This document shows positions 35,957 to 44,878 of a DNA stretch of 64,000 nucleotides, one piece after another; positions within the stretch are counted from its first letter, which is position 1; the number at the start of each line of letters is the position of its first letter. The notes beneath the pieces are model-generated. The model saw only the letters and a program-made list of their open reading frames with translations. It ran no database searches and was not told the origin of the DNA. The stretch comes from SAR324 cluster bacterium (GTDB taxonomy: Bacteria > SAR324 > NAC60-12): contig JANQJU010000088.1 in the NCBI GenBank assembly GCA_028281495.1, positions 18,515-82,514 on the forward strand, written 5' to 3'. The translations under genes and the position numbers were made by a program.

Positions 35957-38602
35957 TTAAACCTGTTTCGGAACACCAAACGGATATCTTTGTGTAAATT
36001 GTTCGAGCATCAGCAACAGTTGCTCTTGAAGAGACCGGTGGGGATATTGGGTGCGAATTTTTTGAAGAATCATTTCTTGTTCTACGTTGTCGCTGGCATC
36101 ACTAGAAAATACGGCATACATCCATGGGTCAGCAATGAAACGAAGCGTGCCCGTGTACTCAGGTTCCCCCTTTTCCCTCCAAAAGATTTCCGAATAATCA
36201 CCTCTTCGAGTGTGGATCTTTTGGATTCGCCGAATGATGGCGGGGTCGAAGCCATGTTTGGTCGCATCGGTTCCAAAATTTTCATTTTGCTTCAAAAACA
36301 AATGAAAATGCGCGTTATCGGCAAATGCTTTGCCAGCAGGAGTGTCGAGTAAGGTGTCGATTCCTTGTACAATTACCCAAACGGCAATATTGTAGGCAGC
36401 CATTGCCCGTCCCGCCGTTTCCACCCAGTTCGCCCCAATTTCACTGCGCAGCACATCCCAACACTCGTCGAAGCCAAACATTCCCAATCGATCAAGGCGT
36501 TTTCCGACCCGCATCTGTGTCCAAGCGGAGATGGCTAGAAATATCGGATCCTTCAATTCGGGGTAGTCCTTGATCGCTCCCAAATCGAATACGACCAAAG
36601 GGCTATGCATCAATGATTTTTTGGTTTTTTGTTGCACGTCGAACACCTTGCCATGCATTCCCCCTTCGGCGTACATACCCAAACGCCTAGCCAAATCGAT
36701 CCCTCGTGATCCCAATTTTCCTAGGGCGGAAATGATATCGGTCATGGTCACTTCAACCGACCTGCCAACCGTTTCGACCAAACCACTTTCTCGAGAGAAT
36801 CCACCTTTATTGGCGATGGCATCCACCTCTCGATAAGCCTCTTTGATACCTTCCTGCAAAGTCTCGATATCCAACATGATCAGCCGGTCTTCTGGATTAC
36901 GTCCTTCGCACATGCATCGAAGCCATAGCGTGAGGAAGGCCTGTTTGTCGTTGGTGAGTTCCCCTTCAAAAACGTTAATAGGCAGAGGGGCGTCTGATTG
37001 AATTTTCACGTATTCGCCCCCCATCACCTCGGTAAACTTTTCGAGGCTGTTACGGATGTCCACCCAAATTCCAATACCTCCGTAAGCGAGAACTGACTTG
37101 AGCAGATACATACACAAAAACGTTTTTCCACTACGAGAATCGGCAATCACATATCCGTGATGGGTGTCTTCGCTGAACCGTAGGCTTTTGAACACGGGTT
37201 GGCCATTTCTCGTTAGAAATAACAAATCGGGAATGGGATGCGATTGCACCCCACCAAAAAAGGGCAAAAACGGACGTAGATGCAACGAATTGCACAACAA
37301 GTCCCTATCCAAAGTTTGCAAGACCTCCTTCGAGTAACCATAGGGCAGTGCTTGCCGATAGAGATCGGCTCCATTGTAGCGGTCGAGCTTGAATTGCAAT
37401 CGAACCCCTCGCAATCTTTGCTGCACACGTTGAATCACACCAATCGCTTCTTCTTGGCTGTCTTGTTGAGTGTGGATTATTATATTACCTCGAAATCCAC
37501 TTCGTCCTTGCTGCAATTCTTTAACAAAGTTATCGAGTTGTTCCATTTGCAATCGAGTCCGTTCCGAAAAACCCAAAAAAAATTCTTGCACGGCTCCCTG
37601 CTTCAGATCGTCTTCTATGTCCACCGTAACAACACGATACAGATTAATGGTCACCCCAAATTCAGCGTGAAGCGTTCCCAAAGCCTCCAGTAAATTGAAT
37701 TTGGCCCGTTCAGGCAAATTGCTCATCAAACCACAAGCGGTGTATTTTTCGGTATCACCATTCAGAGTGAAACCGATTCCATCATATTGGCCATCGTCTT
37801 CGCTCACTTGTTCTCCGACGGAATGATGGGAGAATAAGGGAGTTTCTGGATTCAAGTTCAAACGATTCCGAATATAAAAAAGGAGATCCTCTGATCGGAC
37901 TTCTTCCACGGCCACCCCACACTCCAATAGAGCGCTCGTAAAATTCTGTCGAATTTCGACAATGTCTTGGAATTTTTGATGGAGCCACGCTTGATAGTGT
38001 TGCTCAATACTTTCTTTCATCGTGGTTGCATCTTGCAGCCTTAGAAAATTCGATACCGCACTTTGCGGAAGCTTGTGAAGTTTGTCCTTAAGGCGATTGA
38101 CGCCTGGAATCATGAGCAACCACTGTACGGTTTTGCTGAGGGTATGTTTCAACAAGTGAGCTTCCAGCTCGGATGGATCGAAAGTACGATAAACAGTCAT
38201 CCAAACTTGATGGAGCAATGGCGGAGGGGTCATGGATTTTTCATGAAAGAAACCTTGCGTTCCAGCTTTCTGGTAATAGTTCGACTGATTGATTTTCATA
38301 CGATCTAGCAAGTTGGCCAATTGCTCGGATTGGGGTTTGGACTTTTGTGCTTGGTATATCTCAAAAGTTTCTTTTGTATTCTTCCGAATATCTAGATGGA
38401 TTTGTACGTATGTGTCTTCCGGCACTCGATCCAACACCCCCAAGGCCTGTTCCCACACAAAATTGAGTTTTTCAGCCGGCATGGACTCAATGTTGGCCGG
38501 GAACAACCGTAGAGCCACACCGTAACTCCGTTTATTCACCCAAATACCAGTTCCAGGGTCGATATGATCGTAAGGGTGGCGAAATCGTATAGACTTGGAC
38601 AT
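35957..38602 (-). CDS. traC: T4SS ATPase, TraC/VirB4 family
   Basis: An 881-residue ATPase of the TraC type that powers pilus or channel assembly at the inner membrane. The N-terminal ~450 residues are the TraC/VirB4 N-terminal domain (GVALRLFPANIESMPAEKL; YRVVTVDIEDD). The ATPase domain follows, with P-loop ADSRSGKTFLC near residue 490 and Walker B LGMFGFDECWDVL near 720. In the P-loop the first invariant Gly is Ala (A-D-S-R-S-G-K-T), while GKT is intact. Length matches F TraC (~870-875). It starts 23 bp after the TraK-like gene. Confidence 0.88.
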   Translation of the reverse strand: MSKSIRFRHPYDHIDPGTGIWVNKRSYGVALRLFPANIESMPAEKLNFVWEQALGVLDRVPEDTYVQIHLDIRKNTKETFEIYQAQKSKPQSEQLANLLDRMKINQSNYYQKAGTQGFFHEKSMTPPPLLHQVWMTVYRTFDPSELEAHLLKHTLSKTVQWLLMIPGVNRLKDKLHKLPQSAVSNFLRLQDATTMKESIEQHYQAWLHQKFQDIVEIRQNFTSALLECGVAVEEVRSEDLLFYIRNRLNLNPETPLFSHHSVGEQVSEDDGQYDGIGFTLNGDTEKYTACGLMSNLPERAKFNLLEALGTLHAEFGVTINLYRVVTVDIEDDLKQGAVQEFFLGFSERTRLQMEQLDNFVKELQQGRSGFRGNIIIHTQQDSQEEAIGVIQRVQQRLRGVRLQFKLDRYNGADLYRQALPYGYSKEVLQTLDRDLLCNSLHLRPFLPFFGGVQSHPIPDLLFLTRNGQPVFKSLRFSEDTHHGYVIADSRSGKTFLCMYLLKSVLAYGGIGIWVDIRNSLEKFTEVMGGEYVKIQSDAPLPINVFEGELTNDKQAFLTLWLRCMCEGRNPEDRLIMLDIETLQEGIKEAYREVDAIANKGGFSRESGLVETVGRSVEVTMTDIISALGKLGSRGIDLARRLGMYAEGGMHGKVFDVQQKTKKSLMHSPLVVFDLGAIKDYPELKDPIFLAISAWTQMRVGKRLDRLGMFGFDECWDVLRSEIGANWVETAGRAMAAYNIAVWVIVQGIDTLLDTPAGKAFADNAHFHLFLKQNENFGTDATKHGFDPAIIRRIQKIHTRRGDYSEIFWREKGEPEYTGTLRFIADPWMYAVFSSDASDNVEQEMILQKIRTQYPHRSLQEQLLLMLEQFTQRYPFGVPKQV

Positions 38603-38625
38603 CGGTCTCTTCTTAAGAAAACAGA

Positions 38626-39957
38626 TTAGAACTGCATCCTTGTTCCCAAGGGGATTTGTGGAACAGAAGATTCTCCGGTTTGCAGTAACGCAACAAATAC
38701 GGTGCGCTGTTTTGCATTCAAAAGGCGGTCTTCTAAGTATCCAAAGCGCAAATGACGAATCGGGATTTCATATTCTCCCACTTGTCGTGTTTCACCTTGA
38801 TTGGTGATCACATAGCGATACAACCAGTATTTTTCTCCGATCTGGAATCGGTCGATAGGTTCAATCGACAACGACAACCAAGTCAGTTCAGTTGTCTTCG
38901 TTTTTTTCAATCGAACGGCTTTGGCAATAGGAGGCAATTGCCCTTTCATGATCACCGACCACATGATGTCCATAGGGGACCATGTCCGCTGAAAGTGAGC
39001 TGGGCGCAAACTCGGTTTGGCGATGCTCACTTCCAACGGTAGCGGCAGCAAGTTGGTTGCTTTTTCCCACACTAAGGCTTGTTCGGGGCCAGCTAAACCG
39101 GTTCGAGATAGTCCTTCTCGTAATTGGGATTCAGTTAGAGGTCGTTCCCACCACTCTCGCATGGGCTGAAGATTCAATCCCCTAGATTGCAATTCTTTCA
39201 AGTCATTGGCTGTGAGGACAAACGGCGATTCTCGATATAAACGAATCGTGAATGACCATTGTCGATGAGTCAGCACCGTAAGAGTGGTGCGCTGTGCATG
39301 CGGCCGAGCTGTGATAAACAATTGTTTGGAATTCCTCCGAAAATGAATCACAAATTTGGATGAAGCTCTTGCCTCCCTTGATGGTGTTTTTTCAGTTTCA
39401 AACGGCCGTGTTTTAGTTTTTTGATCGGCTCCTTGAGGGATGTCTCCATCCAAACTTCGTATTTCAAGTCCTTCACCAAAACCTTGAATGATGGTAGCCG
39501 GGAGATCCAGTTTCACAAAACCGAATGTGGGAATGATCACTTCGTGAATGGAGACCGGGTCGGAGTTGATTTCTTTAGCTGGTACCGTTTCCACTTCGTT
39601 CCAGTCTTGCAAAGCATGGCCCCAAGCCAATGCCTTTTCAGGCGGATCTACCACACCAGGTTCGCGAAGGAGAATGTAACGTGGCCCATAGGTCACCCGG
39701 TTGTCGGGAGACGACCAGGCCGCCTGCCAGATTTGTTTTTCGTCATCAGATCCTTGCTCGAGTGGGGAGAGCAATTCAGATAAACTTTCTCGTTCTTCAA
39801 GAGAATAGGGTCCCAACTCTCGAATTTGTTGAGCATCTTGAGGATGTTTAGATTCGTCTGGGAGGTTGAACAAACCGGTTCCCCAAAAGCAACCCGATAG
39901 TCCCACACACAATAAAATATTCAGGCAGCCGACAAATGACTTATACAGGTTTCGCAT
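38626..39957 (-). CDS. Outer-membrane-complex lipoprotein, TraK/VirB9-like (tentative)
   Basis: A 443-residue lipoprotein with lipobox LSGC (VGLSGCFWG) near residue 23. The N-terminal ~200 residues are poorly structured or unknown. The segment ASSKFVIHFRRNSKQLFITA onward is strand-rich. The C-terminal ~110 residues (VRLKKTKTTELTWLSLSIEP ... YWLYRYVITNQGE ... PIRHLRFGYLEDRLL) resemble the beta-sandwich of TraK/VirB9 proteins. Position between traB and traC also fits, since F plasmids have traK-traB-traV-traC here. It is larger than TraK (~240) and may combine a TraV-like lipid anchor with a TraK-like domain. Confidence 0.65.
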   Translation of the reverse strand: MRNLYKSFVGCLNILLCVGLSGCFWGTGLFNLPDESKHPQDAQQIRELGPYSLEERESLSELLSPLEQGSDDEKQIWQAAWSSPDNRVTYGPRYILLREPGVVDPPEKALAWGHALQDWNEVETVPAKEINSDPVSIHEVIIPTFGFVKLDLPATIIQGFGEGLEIRSLDGDIPQGADQKTKTRPFETEKTPSREARASSKFVIHFRRNSKQLFITARPHAQRTTLTVLTHRQWSFTIRLYRESPFVLTANDLKELQSRGLNLQPMREWWERPLTESQLREGLSRTGLAGPEQALVWEKATNLLPLPLEVSIAKPSLRPAHFQRTWSPMDIMWSVIMKGQLPPIAKAVRLKKTKTTELTWLSLSIEPIDRFQIGEKYWLYRYVITNQGETRQVGEYEIPIRHLRFGYLEDRLLNAKQRTVFVALLQTGESSVPQIPLGTRMQF

Positions 39958-39977
39958 CCAGGTTACCCTATTCAGTC

Positions 39978-41312
39978 TCAGTTTAGATTGAGTAAAGAAA
40001 TATCAATAGGTTGGGTAAGCACGACGGTTACTGGCGTGCCTCCAGGAAGATCTACCGTATCAAACGATTTTTCGATAAGCCGGGTTTGAATTTGAAGCAT
40101 CTCCTCTAAAAACCCGGAACCGAACCTCCCTGCCACAAACCGATCTTCTTGGCCGGGAGTTACATTGCTGAAAACCTGGGGTTGATCCCCTCCAGTCGAT
40201 TGCGTTGCTGTCGCGACTTCGGAAACAGCAGAACTCAACTCGGAAAAAGCTTGGGTCGAAGCAGCTAAAAGCCGTCGCATGGCTTCAGCGGAAATCAATT
40301 CTCCTTCCACCCCTCGGCGGTGATCACTTCCCAATGCGTACCCGATACCTCCCTCCACTTCTTCTTCAGAGGGGGGATATCGAAATACGGTTTGTCCCCC
40401 TTCGACGCAGGTGATTCTCTGAATCGTGATTTCGACTCTCGGGGTGCGGTACCCCACATTCCCGGCGGCTGTTGCGGACATCCGGCATCCGCTCATGTTC
40501 ACAAAAACATTTCCTGGAGCATCGAACAAATAGTTCGCTTGAATCATTACATCCACTCCATTCTCTGGAGCAAAAACACCGGTCAACACCGTTCCAGATA
40601 TATAAGAAGTTTCTGGAATTTGGGCTTTGGGTTCGGGATTATTATCTGAGACATGAAACACAACAATTTCGCCGTCGTTAGTGTGAGTTTGCCCCGCTTC
40701 TTGATAGAAAACCTTTGATGAGGCAGTCGAAGGACGCGTTTGCAATCCCTCCAGTTGTTTTTGTATTTTTTCGAGAGATTGTTGAAGCACCTGGCTATTC
40801 TGATATTGGGTTTGCAACGACTCACGGAGCTGATCCATTTCCTGACGAATTGTCCTCACTTCCTTCGACTGCCGAGCTTGCTGAAGGTCGCGACTATCTC
40901 GACGTCGACGCACATCCTGATCCCATTGCTCGACTCGTCGACGCAATCGTTCAAGTTCCCCATTCATTTCTTCAATTAAACGTTCTCGTTGCAGGTTGGC
41001 CCGTTTTGCCGTAGGTGGCTGTTGCAAAAATTTTTCAAAATTTTCATCGAGCAATTGCAGGACTCGTTGTTCTAGCAACCGACGCTGCTCTTCCTCGCGG
41101 GCTGCCTGTTTGCTCAAGTTCAAACGCAGTCGATCAATCTCTTGTTTCAATCTTCGAAAGCCCAAGCGTTCGGCATCCAAGCGTTCCTTTTTTTGCAGTT
41201 CGATCACTGCATTTTCTCTAGTTTCAGTAGATGAATTAGAAGTTTGGGCAAACAGTGGAATGGCCACTACGCCAAATATCGAAAGGAGCGCTAGGCATTT
41301 TCTCGTGTTCAT
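39978..41312 (-). CDS. traB: T4SS core protein, TraB/VirB10 family
   Basis: A 444-residue protein of the F-type TraB group, bridging inner and outer membranes. An N-terminal hydrophobic segment (CLALLSIFGVVAIPLF) is followed by a very long charged coiled coil (~35-195). The diagnostic TraB beta-barrel core contains SGTVLTGVFAPENGVDV, the cysteine pair in MSGCRMSATAAGNVG and ITIQRITCVEGG, and a late GGTPVTVVLTQPIDI. The coiled coil is long for TraB. The ATG overlaps the TraE stop (ATGA). Confidence 0.88.
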   Translation of the reverse strand: MNTRKCLALLSIFGVVAIPLFAQTSNSSTETRENAVIELQKKERLDAERLGFRRLKQEIDRLRLNLSKQAAREEEQRRLLEQRVLQLLDENFEKFLQQPPTAKRANLQRERLIEEMNGELERLRRRVEQWDQDVRRRRDSRDLQQARQSKEVRTIRQEMDQLRESLQTQYQNSQVLQQSLEKIQKQLEGLQTRPSTASSKVFYQEAGQTHTNDGEIVVFHVSDNNPEPKAQIPETSYISGTVLTGVFAPENGVDVMIQANYLFDAPGNVFVNMSGCRMSATAAGNVGYRTPRVEITIQRITCVEGGQTVFRYPPSEEEVEGGIGYALGSDHRRGVEGELISAEAMRRLLAASTQAFSELSSAVSEVATATQSTGGDQPQVFSNVTPGQEDRFVAGRFGSGFLEEMLQIQTRLIEKSFDTVDLPGGTPVTVVLTQPIDISLLNLN

Positions 41313-41950
41313 AGTTCCTCGACAATTTCAGGCGAAAACTCGACGACAACCAATCCATTGGGATTGAATTCGGAACGCTCAAAATTGTGTTTGAGAGCAA
41401 TACCGATTTGCATTAGTTTTTCTGTCTGGTTTTGGCGGCTTCCCGCCTCTGCTTCCAAACGTATCGCACTCAATTGCACGACGTAGATCCATTCTCCCTC
41501 AATCTCATCAAGAATCGGAGTGACCTCATATTCAAAAGTACGGCTTCCACGAGGGGGAACCAATTCCGAGCGAACGGTGAGTGTTGTCACGTAATCAATG
41601 CGTTGCTCTTTATTGTCCGTCAGCAAGCTGGCAAGTTCTTCATTCACATAAAACGGGAGACGCTCATAACGATCATGGATTGTCCGGTGGTTGTAATTGA
41701 AGTAAACATCCAAAAAACCCTTTGACACCAATATGACGTAATCGCTCGGTAGAGGTCCCCGCTTCCCGAAACCGGCTGAGGTGTTAATCACATAAGGTTC
41801 TTCTGGACGCACCCAGCGATAACCCAAAAAACCGATTGCGAAGAGATTCATCGTCGAAGAAACCAGTACCCAGATTGCAAGTACCACTTCAACTTTTCGT
41901 CGTTGCCCCAATACTGGAACCCAGGGGTCCTGCAAAGTTGGACTATCCAT
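41309..41950 (-). CDS. traE: T4SS protein, TraE/VirB8-like
   Basis: A 213-residue protein with an N-terminal cytosolic tail, a single membrane helix (VLAIWVLVSSTMNLFAIGFLG at ~23-43) and a periplasmic domain of ~165 residues, the layout of F TraE. The block near the membrane (YRWVRPEEPYVI) and the central region (YHNRTIHDRYERLPFYV-like residues) fit the family. Its ATG lies 8 bp inside the TraL gene. TraE is needed for assembly of the F-type channel and pilus at the inner membrane. Confidence 0.82.
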   Translation of the reverse strand: MDSPTLQDPWVPVLGQRRKVEVVLAIWVLVSSTMNLFAIGFLGYRWVRPEEPYVINTSAGFGKRGPLPSDYVILVSKGFLDVYFNYNHRTIHDRYERLPFYVNEELASLLTDNKEQRIDYVTTLTVRSELVPPRGSRTFEYEVTPILDEIEGEWIYVVQLSAIRLEAEAGSRQNQTEKLMQIGIALKHNFERSEFNPNGLVVVEFSPEIVEEL

Positions 41951-42353
41951 CCGCTCTCCCGGAATCAGGCGATCGATGATCGATACGGTAATACACAGCC
42001 CCTTGCCGAGGACTCGGCAAGAGTGTTTCGAATCGTTGAAGGTGGTAGTACCAAATCATGAGCTTAACCCAATCTTTGTCCTCTCGAGCTTTCTTGTGAT
42101 GAAACTTTGCAGCAATTCCCCAGCTCACTCCAAAGGCTAATACAAAAGTTATCAAGGGATATAGATAGATTGCGTCATTCAATTCCAATTGATTCCCCAG
42201 TTGAAAGAAGACAACAAAAGTGAACAACAGAAGGCAACCAAACACACTACCATCATAGCGATCTAGCTCCCACTGAGTGTAACGCTTGCGGTCATTAAGA
42301 AAGACCGGACAAGGAGTGTCTTCAATGAGCTCGGTGGATCTGACTTCAGCCAT
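41943..42353 (-). CDS. traL: T4SS protein, TraL-like
   Basis: A 136-residue protein. The N-terminus has the TraL signature VFLNDRKRYTQWELDRYD, then two membrane helices (FGCLLLFTFVVFFQLGN and LYPLITFVLAFGVSWGI), and a cytosolic tail with LMIWYYHLQRFETLLPS. F TraL is about 90 residues and this has an added C-terminal ~25 residues. It is 4 bp from the pilin-like gene upstream and overlaps traE by 8 bp, the usual traA-traL-traE order. Confidence 0.82.
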   Translation of the reverse strand: MAEVRSTELIEDTPCPVFLNDRKRYTQWELDRYDGSVFGCLLLFTFVVFFQLGNQLELNDAIYLYPLITFVLAFGVSWGIAAKFHHKKAREDKDWVKLMIWYYHLQRFETLLPSPRQGAVYYRIDHRSPDSGRADG

Positions 42354-42357
42354 TCAC

Positions 42358-42726
42358 TTACTGTGTTACGTTGAGTTGATTGTTGATGGAACTGAATTGG
42401 TTCCAAAGAAACTGGAAAAAGTCACCCGCTGTCAGCGCAAGCAAAATGGAGCCACCCAACACGAGGATGGCTTTACCGAATTCACCCTTACGAAATAAAC
42501 CAAAGGCGACAAACAGCATTCCACCTGCCATCACGAATAAGATAATTTCGGCAATCTCTAGGCCTTGTTGTGTGATGTTTTTTAATTGAGTCCCCGTATT
42601 TTGCAGATAAGAAGAGCCGCCTGAATTTCTATCACCCGCCACCAAAAATTGAGGCTCTCCAACAAGCAAAATACCGAGAACCCAATAAAATCGTGAAGTC
42701 AAAGCACGTCTGAGTCGTAGAAGCAT
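42358..42726 (-). CDS. Pilin-like T4SS protein (TraA/VirB2 position)
   Basis: A 122-residue protein with an N-terminal signal-like helix, then a Gly/Ser/Asn-rich stretch (DRNSGGSSYLQNTG), and two hydrophobic helices (EIILFVMAGGMLFVAFGLF and AILVLGGSILLALTAGDFF) split by a short basic loop (RKGEFGK). This matches the VirB2/TraA pilin layout. It lies directly upstream of traL, as traA does in F. An AGGAGG site six bases before the ATG predicts strong translation, as expected for a pilin. Confidence 0.75.
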   Translation of the reverse strand: MLLRLRRALTSRFYWVLGILLVGEPQFLVAGDRNSGGSSYLQNTGTQLKNITQQGLEIAEIILFVMAGGMLFVAFGLFRKGEFGKAILVLGGSILLALTAGDFFQFLWNQFSSINNQLNVTQ

Positions 42727-42735
42727 ACTTCCTCC

Positions 42736-44466
42736 TTAATATTCACTTGAGATCATTTCGCACTCAAAGCGATCAGTTATCCCCTGCTTCATAAGCCAGT
42801 AGGCATAAGTTTCCAAAGTGTCGAAGTGACGCGATATGAATTGATGCAATTCGTGTTGCGAATGTTGAATATTAGCTACCAAACCATGGATTTCTGGCAC
42901 CATTTTAAGATATTCAACCACGCTCACACGCCCTCGGTACCCTCGCTCACATCCATTTAGTTCACAAGGGCTTGAAGAATTGGCTTTCCACTCCCAGTCC
43001 CCTACCTGAACCTTGCAGTCTGGACAGAGACGCCTTACCAACCGTTGGGCGGTGATTCGCTTGACGAGTGAAGTCACCATCCAAAGTGGAACATCCATGC
43101 TCATGAGGCGTGTGAAGGTTTCAACCACTCCATTTGTATGCAAGGTACTAAGCACCAAGTGACCGGTGTTGGCCAATTGAAAAGCAAGCAGAGCTGCTTC
43201 GGCTGTCCTCAGTTCTCCCACGAGAATCACCTTTGGGGCTTGCCGAAGCAACATTCTCAACCCATCTTCAAAGCTGATACGAATACCTCGCTCCAATTCA
43301 ATCGGATCGCTCGTGCACTCAGTTTGTGAAAACTCATGGCGCTGATATTCAATCGGATCTTCCAACGTTCGAATAGCTGGTTCACCTAAATTTCGATAAA
43401 GGTACAGTAGCCACGAATACAAGGTTGTCGTTTTTCCGCTTCCCGTAGGGCCTGTGATCAAAAGCATGCCACCTTGCTTCATGGCCTTTCGGGATGCATT
43501 CTCTAGATCTCGCAGAATTTCAGGTTTTAAGATCAAGCGACTGGGAGCGACATCGATACTAGTTGGATCAAGACGTCTTAAAACAAATATTTCATAGCGT
43601 TCTCCATCGAAACTGATAGGCCCAACAGAAACACGGAAATCTTCTCCAAAGGCTTGGAGTTTACCGTCTTGCACCCCAAAACGCCGCGTCACATCCAGGC
43701 CCGCACGACGTTTCAAGTCCAATGCCACTGCTGGATGTGCTTCTAAATCATAAAGGGTTTGAGGTTTAAAAGCCCGACGCTCTCCATTCACGTGAAAGAA
43801 GACTTCGACCCATCCCATCCGTTCATTCACCAGACGAGGGCTAGGCTTGATTTCAACATCCGAAGCCTTTTGCTCCACGGCCGATTCCAGAATGAAATCC
43901 ACCATCAGTTCAATTTTCCGATCCCGCTCAAATCCTTGAGAAGTAATTGTAGCCTGACGTCGGTACTGCTGAAGGTGCTGATGGCCAACTTCTAAAAAAC
44001 GTTCAACCACCGATCGAGTGGCCAGAGCCCATTGAGAAGAGAGGTGCCAAAAGATGTTTTTCAAGTGACAATGAATCTCGTCTTGTATCGAGCTTGCCTC
44101 GAAATCAGCCAAATAGAGCACAGTGCCTGATTCGCGATTTATTCCAATCGGACACAGGAGCACCGGACTCGGTGGCATGTCGTCACGCTCTAACTTTTCA
44201 ACGTATTCTCGCCTCAACCGATCATCAATTGGGAATTTCCACTCTTCAGAGAAAAATGGTTGCACTCCCTGCTGTTGTGCCAGTTTCCGGTAGAGCAACT
44301 TTTCCGCTTCTTGTTGATTCAAACGTCGCTGCCGGACCAGCCAATCACATATCAATTCCCCAATTCGCGGTTGACGTGGATCTTTGCGTTGTGCTTGCAA
44401 AAAGATCGGAACCAATTCTGCTGTTATCCATTCTTCTTCTACAAACAATGACGCTAGCTTCTTCAA
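42736..44466 (-). CDS. GspE/PilB-family ATPase inside T4SS operon
   Basis: A 576-residue secretion ATPase of the type II secretion/type IV pilus class. The N-terminal ~180 residues are divergent. The ATPase core has P-loop LITGPTGSGKTTTLYSW, Asp box TLEDPIEYQ, Walker B VILVGELRTAEAAL and His box STLHTNGVVETFTRL. The zinc cluster CPDCK ... CELNGCERG is a GspE/PilB feature absent from VirB11. A TTG at 44466 with GAGG 5 nt upstream is the only reasonable start. It sits between a small regulator-like gene and the pilin-like gene, and 10 bp from the latter. Canonical F systems have no VirB11 or GspE ATPase, so its place here is unusual. Confidence 0.9.
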   Translation of the reverse strand: MKKLASLFVEEEWITAELVPIFLQAQRKDPRQPRIGELICDWLVRQRRLNQQEAEKLLYRKLAQQQGVQPFFSEEWKFPIDDRLRREYVEKLERDDMPPSPVLLCPIGINRESGTVLYLADFEASSIQDEIHCHLKNIFWHLSSQWALATRSVVERFLEVGHQHLQQYRRQATITSQGFERDRKIELMVDFILESAVEQKASDVEIKPSPRLVNERMGWVEVFFHVNGERRAFKPQTLYDLEAHPAVALDLKRRAGLDVTRRFGVQDGKLQAFGEDFRVSVGPISFDGERYEIFVLRRLDPTSIDVAPSRLILKPEILRDLENASRKAMKQGGMLLITGPTGSGKTTTLYSWLLYLYRNLGEPAIRTLEDPIEYQRHEFSQTECTSDPIELERGIRISFEDGLRMLLRQAPKVILVGELRTAEAALLAFQLANTGHLVLSTLHTNGVVETFTRLMSMDVPLWMVTSLVKRITAQRLVRRLCPDCKVQVGDWEWKANSSSPCELNGCERGYRGRVSVVEYLKMVPEIHGLVANIQHSQHELHQFISRHFDTLETYAYWLMKQGITDRFECEMISSEY

Positions 44467-44472
44467 TATGCC

Positions 44473-44757
44473 TCATTCGACATCACCTTGGGGGGACCTC
44501 CTAGCAAACTCTGATTGAAGCGCTTGAATTAAGGATTCCAGCGGTTGACGGTTCCCCTCATTCCACTGATCCATAACGGGCTTTACTTGGTTTGCTAGAA
44601 ACAAAACCACAACTTCCTTCATCGTCCAGCGCAGGTGGGTGTGGTCAGCAGCCGCTTGTGCAAACGATTTAAGAGCTTGGTGTAATTCTGCTGGAACCAC
44701 TACGTGAAACGGTTGAGTTTCTTGAATATGCAGTTGGCTCTGTGAAGCTAATTTCAT
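44473..44757 (-). CDS. Small RHH-like protein heading the T4SS operon
   Basis: A 94-residue protein I do not match to a named family. The predicted layout is strand (FHVVVP), helix (AELHQALKSFAQAAADHTHL), turn, helix (TMKEVVVLFLANQVKPV). This is the order of ribbon-helix-helix DNA-binding proteins such as Arc and NikR. The second helix region aligns with the 96-residue protein at 45643-45933 (WTMKEVVVLFLANQVKPV versus WTVNDVFRLFIANILVPAV), so the two are paralogues. The ATG at 44757 follows AGGAAAAG. It is first in the T4SS operon and an autoregulatory role is inferred. Confidence 0.7.
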   Translation of the reverse strand: MKLASQSQLHIQETQPFHVVVPAELHQALKSFAQAAADHTHLRWTMKEVVVLFLANQVKPVMDQWNEGNRQPLESLIQALQSEFARRSPQGDVE

Positions 44758-44807
44758 TGTTTCTTTTCCTGAACGAGTGAGTTCAAAATCACATGCAGAT
44801 AAGTATA

Positions 44808-44819
44808 TTTAAAATACGT
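44808..44819 (-). promoter_or_regulatory. TTTAAAATACGT element upstream of T4SS operon
   Basis: This 12-mer lies 51 bp before the T4SS operon's first start codon. The identical 12-mer lies 72 bp before the paralogous small gene (46005-46016), and a 13-of-15 match precedes the pilus operon (46265-46279). On the minus strand TTTACA-N17-TAAATA overlaps it and could be the promoter. Confidence 0.45.
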
Positions 44820-44862
44820 AATTAGTGATGTAAAGATTTATTTTCACTGAAAAATTTTTATG

Positions 44863-44878
44863 TATCCAATCATGGATA
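44863..44878. promoter_or_regulatory. Palindromic operator candidate TATCCA-N4-TGGATA
   Basis: TATCCA-ATCA-TGGATA is a perfect 6-bp inverted repeat centred ~113 bp upstream of the T4SS operon start. The same arms with the same 4-nt spacing occur at 46169-46184 before the pilus operon (14 of 16 bases identical). A common transcription factor site is the simplest reading. Confidence 0.55.

Noticed and set aside
31665..44757. A conjugative plasmid or integrative element
   Set aside because: No relaxase, TraD, integrase, att-like repeats or oriT were found, and ribosomal protein genes adjoin it directly.
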